Of a DNA stretch of 64,000 nt, positions 57,769 to 64,000 are shown piece by piece; within the stretch, counting starts at the first letter, position 1; every line of letters begins with the position of its first letter. Position numbers and translations under genes: made by a program. The stretch covers positions 186,001 to 250,000 of the forward strand of contig CAVRVO010000003.1 of assembly GCA_963724625.1 (NCBI GenBank), in the 5' to 3' direction. The notes under the pieces are model-generated. The model was not told the origin of the DNA and searched no databases. It saw only the letters and a list, made by a program, of their open reading frames with translations. Source of the DNA: DATBVX01 sp963724625. GTDB taxonomy: Bacteria; Pseudomonadota; Gammaproteobacteria; Steroidobacterales; Steroidobacteraceae.

Positions 57769-59079
57769 CTAGTCGGGCAGCGGCAGGCCGCGCGTCTCGA
57801 CGATCCGATGGGTACCGATGAGTGCGACTACCGGAATCACGGCCACCCAAAGCAGGATCTGGAGCAACGCAGCCGTCGAGCCACCGGCGCGTGCTGACAC
57901 GGCGCCGACCAGGAATGCGCCGCCTGCAGTGAGCAGTCGGCCCGAGTTGTAGCAGACGCCGCTGCCCAGGGCGCGCAACCGCGTTGGAAAGAGCTCGGGC
58001 AGGTAGAAGGTAAAGGCGGCGAAGACTCCGTAGACGCCGATTCCAAGTGCAAAGAACCCGCGCACTCGCGTATGCGGCTCGAGCTCGAGTCCAAATACGC
58101 CAACGATCGCGAGCAGGGTGACGAAGAAGTACATGGCAAACATCGTGCGCCGGCTGAATCTCTTGGCCAGTGGAATTGCGAGCAGCGCTCCGAGAATTCC
58201 GCCGATGTTGAACCAATTGGAAGCCTGAGCCTTCCATTGCTCGGTGAGCAACTTGGTCGTTGCCGCGTCAAATCCGTTCAACAACGCGTGATCGTGCGCG
58301 AGGCTTGCCGAGAGCAAAGGCGAGAAGGCGCCGATCGTCCACCACGTCAGCAGAGCCATGACCGCGGTGAACAAGCCGCTGATCGTTCGCGGCCGAAGCG
58401 CGTCCGAGAACAGTGCTCGGGGTCTGGGTGGCGCTTCACGCTTTGCGGCCTGCTGCCAGCGCTCCGATTCGCGCAGAAACCAACGCACCTGGATTGCGAG
58501 AGCGGCGGGTATCAGACCGCACAGAAGAACGTATCTCCATGACGTTTCCGGCGAGCCCGCGAGCCACACGCCCGCGATCTGGTAGTTGAGAAAGCCGGCC
58601 AAGGCGAATCCGAGCGGTGATGCAGTGAAGAGAATCGAGCCGGCCTCTACACGACGCGAGTCGGGCACTACTTCCGCAACCAGCGCCGCGCCCACAGCCC
58701 ACTCACCGCCGATGCCAAGACTCGCCACGGCACGAAATGCGGCGAGTTGCCAGATGTCCTGCGACATCGCGCAGAGCGCACTGCCCACGCTGTAGACCAG
58801 GATCGTGATCAGCAGAGTGCGTTGCCGTCCGATCCGGTCCGCGACGAGACCGAACACAAATCCGCCGATCGCCCATCCGACGAGCAGGATTGCAGTGATG
58901 ATGCCGGTCCAAAGAAAAGTGGCCGAGCGCGCATCCGCCGAGCCAGGCTCGAGCCCGAGCAGCACCGGTACGCAATTCGGCGCCACGAAATTGAAGAGGA
59001 TCGCATCGAAAACATCGAATCCCCACCCGCACCAGGCGGTGAAGATCACCAGCCATTGATAACGCGTCAGGCCGAGCAC
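57769..59079 (-). CDS. MFS transporter (aromatic acid/H+ symporter-like)
   Basis: This 436-residue permease has twelve helices and MFS signature GLVADRIGRQRTLLITILVY (GxxxDRxGRR). A second-half equivalent is PLAKRFSRRTMFAMYFF. FDVFDAILFNFVAPNCVPVL with an acidic residue in TM1 (the D-x-x-D/E pattern) is like AAHS-type aromatic acid carriers. GIGGEWAVGAALVAEVVP is also typical of that group. The GTG at 59079 is the only supported start. The substrate is unproven. It is convergent with metZ by 9 bp. Confidence 0.82.
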   Translation of the reverse strand: MLGLTRYQWLVIFTAWCGWGFDVFDAILFNFVAPNCVPVLLGLEPGSADARSATFLWTGIITAILLVGWAIGGFVFGLVADRIGRQRTLLITILVYSVGSALCAMSQDIWQLAAFRAVASLGIGGEWAVGAALVAEVVPDSRRVEAGSILFTASPLGFALAGFLNYQIAGVWLAGSPETSWRYVLLCGLIPAALAIQVRWFLRESERWQQAAKREAPPRPRALFSDALRPRTISGLFTAVMALLTWWTIGAFSPLLSASLAHDHALLNGFDAATTKLLTEQWKAQASNWFNIGGILGALLAIPLAKRFSRRTMFAMYFFVTLLAIVGVFGLELEPHTRVRGFFALGIGVYGVFAAFTFYLPELFPTRLRALGSGVCYNSGRLLTAGGAFLVGAVSARAGGSTAALLQILLWVAVIPVVALIGTHRIVETRGLPLPD

Positions 59080-59334
59080 GCGCGATGCATTCCAGCGAAC
59101 GGCAGGCCTGCTAGCACTCGTGTCACGACGCTGCTAAAGGCGCGGTTTTGAGAACTGCGTAGCGATTCGCAATACACAACGCGCCCTGCAAGAAGTACAT
59201 CACAGTGTCCGGAGCGGCGCGGAGTAAGTTGCATCCCATGGCATCGAACTTTCAGGTACTGCGGTGGGACATACAAGGTATGGCCGACAGATATGTTGTA
59301 GAGGTGCACGGCCCCGTGCGGAGGTGAGCGTTCG

Positions 59335-59964
59335 ATGAGCGGCGATGGCTCCAGGCACAAGGTGATTGCGGTAGGCAATCTGCAGGAGTTTTTTCGTGAC
59401 GCATTGAACGCTGCGATGTCACACCAGAAGCTTTCGGTTCGCGATCATACCGAACATTACATCGTGAACCTGCTGACATTGTTTGCGCGCACGGATGCGT
59501 TGTACGAAACGACACCGAAAGGCGCGAGACTCAAACCGCTGGTCGTGATGCTGGCGGAGGCGCTCGATGCGCCCACTACCCCTGAGCGCAATCGCGGGTT
59601 GCAACGCCTCGGCGACGTGTCGCTGTTCATTGCAGGTTTCTTTGCTGGCAGCTTCGCCCGCAAGCTGATCGATATCGACTATCACATCGCGATGGGCGGA
59701 CGTGCCTACGGATCACTGGCGGATTCTCTCGGGCGCGGTCGTGAGCAGTCTCTCGCCGGCGTTTTTGCCGAGCTTGCGCAGAAGTTCCAACGCCTGGTAG
59801 ACGCACTCAATGAAGTGAGTGAACTGTCCCACACGCATACCGCCCGGGATATCCTGCGGCTCTACGAGATCTGGATGAAGACCGGCAGTCGGCGCTCACA
59901 GATGCTGTTGCGTCGGCTGGGGGTCGAGCCGACCGCAGCGGCAGTCACGAGCTTCCAGCATTGA
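59335..59964 (+). CDS. Conserved hypothetical helical protein
   Basis: This 209-residue cytoplasmic protein has no family I can name. It is helix-rich with a charged N-terminus. Notable segments are DHTEHYIVNLLTLFARTDAL, LGDVSLFIAGFFAGSFARKL and YHIAMGGRAYGSLADSLGRG. GGAGGT nine bases before the ATG at 59335 is strong. Its stop overlaps the next gene's TTG start as TTGA, so the two are translated together. Confidence 0.75.
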   Translation: MSGDGSRHKVIAVGNLQEFFRDALNAAMSHQKLSVRDHTEHYIVNLLTLFARTDALYETTPKGARLKPLVVMLAEALDAPTTPERNRGLQRLGDVSLFIAGFFAGSFARKLIDIDYHIAMGGRAYGSLADSLGRGREQSLAGVFAELAQKFQRLVDALNEVSELSHTHTARDILRLYEIWMKTGSRRSQMLLRRLGVEPTAAAVTSFQH

Positions 59965-60632
59965 CTATGCTGCTCCGGGAGCTGCAAACGCTGCTCGGCC
60001 GGATCTACGACATCCGCATTGAGCACGACATCTACGAGTTCCTGGTCACGGATCGGCGCCAGCTCGCCCCAGTCGCGCAGCGCGCTTCGAGCATCCAACC
60101 TGACGAGGAACTGCTGGTGAGCGAGGTCGGCGGCGATGTTTGCATGTCGTTGTTCCTCGATCGGGCACTCCTCGAGCGGCTGAGCCACGCCAATCCGATG
60201 CGCGACCTCAACTCCGCAAATCTGGCTGATTATTGGACGGCGCTCGAGGGCGTGAGCCACTTCCAGTATCTGGCATGGAACGCAGCACTCGATCGCGGCG
60301 TCGCTATTCACGAGCTCGAGATGCAGGCGGAGGTGGATAAGTACGCGACGACGCTCTTCCTGCTGGGCGAGCAACGTGACGGGCGCTTTCCGCTTCTGCT
60401 GCACCACTGCCTGTTCGAGCGCGCACGGGTGGATCGAACACTCGCGAAACCTGGCGCGGATCTGTATGCCTCAGCCAACCGGTATGCGGCGAAGTTCTGC
60501 AGGGGACTGGAGCGAAGATTCCTGAGACGAGGTCGGCTGCGGTGCGAGGCACTGATCCGCGAGCTCAGGCATTTCTATCGCCTGACGCACGGACACAAGA
60601 TCCGTCATATCGAAGCGGCGCCGGCGAGCTAG
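59961..60632 (+). CDS. Conserved hypothetical protein coupled to the preceding gene
   Basis: This soluble protein of about 223 residues begins at TTG 59961, or ATG 59967. No family is recognised. Visible parts are IYDIRIEHDIYEFLVTDRRQ, SEVGGDVCMSLFLDRALLER, LADYWTALEGVSHFQYLAWN and the basic RRFLRRGRLRCEALIRELRH. The overlapping stop and start with the previous gene, and their shared small size, suggest a functional pair. A 37-bp inverted repeat begins two bases after its stop codon. Confidence 0.7.
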   Translation: MTMLLRELQTLLGRIYDIRIEHDIYEFLVTDRRQLAPVAQRASSIQPDEELLVSEVGGDVCMSLFLDRALLERLSHANPMRDLNSANLADYWTALEGVSHFQYLAWNAALDRGVAIHELEMQAEVDKYATTLFLLGEQRDGRFPLLLHHCLFERARVDRTLAKPGADLYASANRYAAKFCRGLERRFLRRGRLRCEALIRELRHFYRLTHGHKIRHIEAAPAS

Positions 60633-60634
60633 GT

Positions 60635-60791
60635 AGGCCTCAGCTCTTGCAGCTGTTGGTCCCCTGAGCCCGTTCGGATTTGATTATGTAGACCATGCGC
60701 CGTCGTCCAGCGCGAACGGCGATGCTTCAATCACGATGATGGTTCGTTCGTGTCGGGCTGAGGGGACCAACAGCTGCAAGAGCTGAGGCCT
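60635..60791. repeat. 37-bp near-perfect inverted repeat flanking an 83-bp core
   Basis: The left arm at 60635-60671 and the right arm at 60755-60791 are reverse complements with one mismatch. They begin and end AGGCCTCAGCTCTTGCAGCT / AGCTGCAAGAGCTGAGGCCT. The 83-bp interior contains no gene and is less GC-rich. The element lies between convergent genes, filling almost the whole gap. It may be a mobile element of the MITE kind or a large bidirectional terminator. There is no obvious target duplication. Confidence 0.7.
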
Positions 60792-61100
60792 TTACCCCCG
60801 GCGGCGTTTTTCCCGCTCGATCCACTTCGACAGCGCCCGCAGATCCTTCTTGCGGGGCTTGCGGCTCTTATCGATCATGCCGCTGTCGTACGGGTTGTAG
60901 CCGCACTTTGCAGCAAAGGCGTTAAGGCGAACGTTGGCACGTGGCTGGTTGACGACTTCGTCGAGCGCCAGGCCCGGATGATCGAGCGCGTGGCCGCGCC
61001 AGGTATCCCAGACCGCATTGCCGCGATCGTCGAAACTGACCTGCCCGGATGGTTCGTCCTCAAATGGCATAGCCTGCCGGTGGTTTTTGTCGTTATGCAT
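60792..61100 (-). CDS. Small conserved hypothetical protein
   Basis: This 102-residue basic protein has FDDRGNAVWDTWRGHALDHP, RLNAFAAKCGYNPYDSGMID and the C-terminus KPRKKDLRALSKWIEREKRR. I recognise it as a small conserved proteobacterial family of unknown role, with the fixed motif GYNPYDSG. The start at 61100 is preferred. Further upstream in-frame codons (APEAATPANRRR) look like non-coding sequence. Confidence 0.75.
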   Translation of the reverse strand: MHNDKNHRQAMPFEDEPSGQVSFDDRGNAVWDTWRGHALDHPGLALDEVVNQPRANVRLNAFAAKCGYNPYDSGMIDKSRKPRKKDLRALSKWIEREKRRRG

Positions 61101-61259
61101 CGCTCTTCTTCTGTTTGCTGGCGTCGCTGCTTCAGGCGCTGCCATTCCCCTCGATGCGAGGCAGCCTATCCAATCGATGTAAAACGCGTCGTGCGCCGTC
61201 TCACGAAAAGCCGGCGTTTTGCTTGACTTAATGGGTTCGAGAGAAAGTGGTGGTGCTGA
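61101..61259. other. Intergenic region with no gene
   Basis: This 159-bp stretch lies between the start of the small hypothetical gene and the end of the Nudix gene. It should hold the promoter of the former. I see no clear promoter boxes, hairpin or repeat. Confidence 0.4.
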
Positions 61260-61781
61260 TCAGCGCCCCAGTCGATTGGCCGCACGACATAGTCCGATCA
61301 CCGTCTTCCCGTCGGTGATATCTCCAGCGAGGGCGCGAGCGAGCGCTTCCTGGAGCGGAACCCAACTGGTCTCGAACACCTCGGCGGCTTCAGGGGCGGC
61401 GGGCTGCTGGTGAAGGTTTTGGGCCAGGAACAGGTGGACAACTTCCGTGAATACGCCCGGGGAGCTCACGACGCTGCCGAGAGACTGCCATTCCGTCGCG
61501 CTCACACCAGCTTCCTCGACGAGCTCGCGCTGCGCGGCGCTGAGCGGCGGCTCACCACCGTCGAGCTTGCCTGCCGGCAGTTCCCAGAGCCAACCGTTGC
61601 CCGCGTGTCGAAACTGACGCAGCAGGCACACTCTGCTTTCGGAATCGAGCGCAACCACCGCGGCGCCTCCCGGATGGTGGACGATCTCGAGTTCCTCGGT
61701 GACCCCGTTCGGAAGCGTTACGGTTTCCACGTTCACCGTAATCACTCGACCGCGAAACACAGTGCGCTGCTTGATTGTCAT
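61260..61781 (-). CDS. Nudix hydrolase (ADP-ribose pyrophosphatase type)
   Basis: This 173-residue enzyme has the Nudix box GKLDGGEPPLSAAQRELVEE followed by AGV (71-93; GX5EX7REVEEXGV-like, with all catalytic Glu present). VCLLRQFRHAGNGWLWELPA before it is typical of ADP-ribose/NDP-sugar pyrophosphatases, as is SSPGVFTEVVHLFLAQ after it. It would hydrolyse ADP-ribose or related nucleoside diphosphates to AMP-type products. It starts 42 bp from the small membrane ORF upstream. Confidence 0.9.
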   Translation of the reverse strand: MTIKQRTVFRGRVITVNVETVTLPNGVTEELEIVHHPGGAAVVALDSESRVCLLRQFRHAGNGWLWELPAGKLDGGEPPLSAAQRELVEEAGVSATEWQSLGSVVSSPGVFTEVVHLFLAQNLHQQPAAPEAAEVFETSWVPLQEALARALAGDITDGKTVIGLCRAANRLGR

Positions 61782-61823
61782 GTGCGCATCGGGCGAGGGC
61801 TGGACGAAGATTCGTCGCGAGGC

Positions 61824-61928
61824 TCAGTGCTCCTGCACTTCGTCGACGGTTGCTTGTCCCGAGAGGCGCACCAGCAGGAGTGCCAGCAGGAACCGTGCCG
61901 CCACGCCGACGAAGGTGAAATTTTCCAT
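61824..61928 (-). CDS. Possible small membrane peptide (34 residues)
   Basis: From the ATG at 61928 the frame gives MENFTFVGVAARFLLALLLV, then RLSGQATVDEVQEH and stop. One transmembrane segment is predicted by eye. The opening resembles the N-terminus of a small DUF6524-like membrane family, but the rest does not, so it may be a truncated copy. There is little other support. Confidence 0.35.
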   Translation of the reverse strand: MENFTFVGVAARFLLALLLVRLSGQATVDEVQEH

Positions 61929-62031
61929 GTTGGTTGTGCCGTCCTCGCCGGGAGAGTGGGCGCATCCTGCCAATGCACGGTCGCCGGGTCATCTGGATAA
62001 ACGTACAGTCCCGCAGTAAAGTCTCGCCTTC

Positions 62032-64000
62032 ATGCCAGCCAGCAGCTTTGAACGGCTCAACGAGATGCAGCGCCGTGCGGTCGAGTACGGCCATGCGCGA
62101 GCTGCTGCCACGGGCTGGGAATCAGGCCCGCTGCTGATCATCGCCGGCGCGGGCACCGGCAAGACCAACACGCTCGCTCACCGTGTGGCGTGGCTTGTGA
62201 TCTCGGGCGTCGAGCCGGATCGCATATTGCTGCTGACTTTCACGCGGCGAGCCGCGCAGGAAATGACTCGACGGGCGCAGCGCATCGTCGACGCATCACT
62301 GCGCGAGCGTGCGGCAACGAGCAGGGCTTCGCAGCTACGCTGGGCAGGAACGTTTCACTCGATCGCCAACCGGCTGCTGCGCCAGTACGCGCGCAATCTC
62401 GGGCTCGACCCGGGATTTACCGTGCTCGATCGCGGCGATGCTGCCGACCTGATGGATGTCGTGCGTCACGAGCGCGGGCTCTCGGGACTGCCCAAGCGCT
62501 TCCCGCGCAAGGACACCTGTCTTGCGATCTATTCACATCGCGTGAATACGCAATGCGAACTCGAAGACACGCTTCAGGAACAGTTTCCGTGGTGCCTCGA
62601 TTGGCATAGCGAGCTTAAGGGTCTGTACCGTGATTACGTGGTGCGCAAGCAAGCGCATCACCTGCTCGACTACGACGACCTGCTGCTCTACTGGCACATC
62701 ATGATGAGCGACGTGGCGCTGGCGCGTGCAGCGGGTGAGCAGTTCGACCATGTACTGGTCGATGAGTACCAGGACACCAACATGCTGCAGGCGCAGATTC
62801 TCATGCATCTGAAGCCCGACGGAGCAGGGCTCGCGGTGGTGGGTGACGATGCGCAGGCGATCTATTCATTTCGCGCGGCAACCGTCGAGAACATCCTGCA
62901 ATTTCCCGCCATGTTCCCCTCGGCGGCGACTACCGTCACGCTGGAACGCAATTACCGCTCCTCGCAACCGATCCTCGATGCCGCGAATGCCCTGATCGGC
63001 GAAGCCGCCCGCCAGCACCGCAAGGTGCTGCAAGCTGAGCGCGGCGGAGGGGAGAAACCCGCGTTGATCAGCGTGCAGGACCTTCGCCAGCAGGCGGAAC
63101 ATGTGGTGTCGCGGATCCTGGCCAACCGCGAAGCCGGGTTGCTGTTGCGACGCCAGGCGGTGTTATTTCGCAGTTCGCACGACAGCGATCTGCTCGAAAT
63201 CGAGCTCACCCGCCATAACATTCCCTTCGTGAAATATGGCGGCCTCAAATTTCTCGAGGCAGCACACGTCAAGGACCTGCTGTCGATCCTGCGCTGGGCC
63301 GACAATCCGCGTAACGAGATCGCGGCGTTTCGCGTTCTGCAGCTCATGGACGGCGTGGGTCCCGCGAACGCGCGCCGCAGCCTCGATGCGCTGGCGCGGG
63401 CAGGATTTGAGATGCGTACCCTGCGCGAAGTCGAGGTCCCGGTGGCAGCGTCCGTGCAGTGGAACGCGTTGGCCGACCTTCTCGAGTCTCTCGCGAATCC
63501 GGCTGCGCCGTGGGCCGGGCAAACTCGCCAGGCACGCGAGTGGTATACGCCTTTGCTTGAACAGCACTACGAATCGGCAACGGTGCGCGCCGCGGACCTG
63601 GAGCAACTCGAGCAACTTTCCGCGCAGTATCCTTCGCGCGAACGCTTTCTCACCGAGCTGGCGCTCGATCCGCCGGCAGCATCGGGCGATCACACCGGGC
63701 CGCCGCTCATGGATGAGGACTACCTGATCCTGTCCACGGTGCATTCGGCCAAGGGCCAGGAATGGGATGCGGTGTACGTGCTCAACGTCACCGATGGAAG
63801 CTTCCCATCGGAGTTTGCGGGCGGTAAGCCGGAACAGATTGAGGAAGAGCGCCGGCTTCTGTATGTCGCGATCACCCGCGCGCGCTCGCAGCTCGAGTTG
63901 ATCCATCCCTTGCGCTTTCACATCACGCAGCAACCGCGCCTCGGCGACAAGCATGTGTACGGCGCCCGCAGTCGCTTTCTCTCGGAGCGCGTCCTCGCGT
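62032..64000 (+). CDS. UvrD/Rep-family DNA helicase, 3' end beyond window
   Basis: This superfamily I helicase is cut after about 656 codons. All core motifs seen are intact: Walker A IIAGAGTGKTNTLAHRV (about 37-53), Ia LLTFTRRAAQEM, Q-tip LDYDDLLLYW, II VLVDEYQDTNMLQAQ, III VVGDDAQAIYSFRAATVEN, IV ERNYRSSQPILDAAN, V LSTVHSAKGQEWDAVYV and VI EERRLLYVAITRARSQL. It unwinds DNA 3'-5' in repair or replication restart. The compact 1B region differs from E. coli UvrD, so it may be a separate UvrD-like helicase rather than UvrD itself. Confidence 0.9.
   Translation, partial: MPASSFERLNEMQRRAVEYGHARAAATGWESGPLLIIAGAGTGKTNTLAHRVAWLVISGVEPDRILLLTFTRRAAQEMTRRAQRIVDASLRERAATSRASQLRWAGTFHSIANRLLRQYARNLGLDPGFTVLDRGDAADLMDVVRHERGLSGLPKRFPRKDTCLAIYSHRVNTQCELEDTLQEQFPWCLDWHSELKGLYRDYVVRKQAHHLLDYDDLLLYWHIMMSDVALARAAGEQFDHVLVDEYQDTNMLQAQILMHLKPDGAGLAVVGDDAQAIYSFRAATVENILQFPAMFPSAATTVTLERNYRSSQPILDAANALIGEAARQHRKVLQAERGGGEKPALISVQDLRQQAEHVVSRILANREAGLLLRRQAVLFRSSHDSDLLEIELTRHNIPFVKYGGLKFLEAAHVKDLLSILRWADNPRNEIAAFRVLQLMDGVGPANARRSLDALARAGFEMRTLREVEVPVAASVQWNALADLLESLANPAAPWAGQTRQAREWYTPLLEQHYESATVRAADLEQLEQLSAQYPSRERFLTELALDPPAASGDHTGPPLMDEDYLILSTVHSAKGQEWDAVYVLNVTDGSFPSEFAGGKPEQIEEERRLLYVAITRARSQLELIHPLRFHITQQPRLGDKHVYGARSRFLSERVLA

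Noticed and set aside
1..64000. tRNA, rRNA or riboswitch genes
   Set aside because: No cloverleaf, rRNA segment or known riboswitch aptamer was recognised by eye; covariance searches could not be run.

Overview
The window is 64 kb of GC-rich, gene-dense proteobacterial chromosome. The mix of genes (lysyl-phosphatidylglycerol synthase with an AcvB-type partner, PhaR, TtcA, MetZ, gallate dioxygenase, two secreted prolyl oligopeptidases, M32 carboxypeptidase) fits an environmental gammaproteobacterium of the Steroidobacterales/Xanthomonadales kind. That placement is inference from gene content only. I saw no rRNA, tRNA, CRISPR array, prophage or transposase.

1-13.6 kb: the 5' end of glgA leaves the window on the left, divergent from an ATP-grasp ligase. 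Then come an MFS transporter, a lipoprotein phosphatase whose alkaline-phosphatase fold appears circularly permuted, gallate dioxygenase, and a tight minus-strand operon (S51-like protein, Fes-like esterase, ATP-grasp ligase, second esterase, membrane-tethered YheO-type PAS protein). Two genes of this operon carry apparent single-base insertions. An S9 peptidase and phaR follow.

13.7-30.6 kb: ordinary plus-strand chromosome. It holds cysteine synthase, an mprF-acvB pair (make and hydrolyse aminoacyl-phosphatidylglycerol), an OmpR-type two-component system with a lipoprotein membrane-fusion protein, M32 carboxypeptidase-DUF4198-ttcA joined by ATGA overlaps, a protein-tyrosine-phosphatase/ADP-ribosylglycohydrolase fusion, and a Zn-peptidase/D-Ala-D-Ala-ligase-like pair.

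30.7-51.6 kb: the most distinctive region. About 28 mostly small genes all lie on the minus strand. Many are separated by related imperfect palindromes of about 78-90 bp bounded by GCCTAAC and GTTAGGC, which have the architecture of integron attC sites. At least ten sites are complete or near-complete; the rest are half-sites or relics. The cargo is rich in cupins, SnoaL/NTF2-like proteins, GNATs, CPBP proteases and small membrane proteins. No integron integrase is present in the window, so this is best called a cassette array lacking integrase (CALIN), or the displaced part of a sedentary chromosomal integron. The leading edge, with a core-like GTTAGACC, is near 51.56 kb. Decay is visible: a frameshifted FAD monooxygenase cut at a core site, a frameshifted membrane-protein cassette and truncated attC sites.

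51.7-64 kb: chromosome again. It holds a CpcT-like lipoprotein, an S9 peptidase, a FIST sensor protein, a glutathione transferase, metZ, an MFS carrier, two coupled unknown genes, a 37-bp inverted repeat between convergent genes, a Nudix hydrolase, and a UvrD/Rep helicase running off the right edge.
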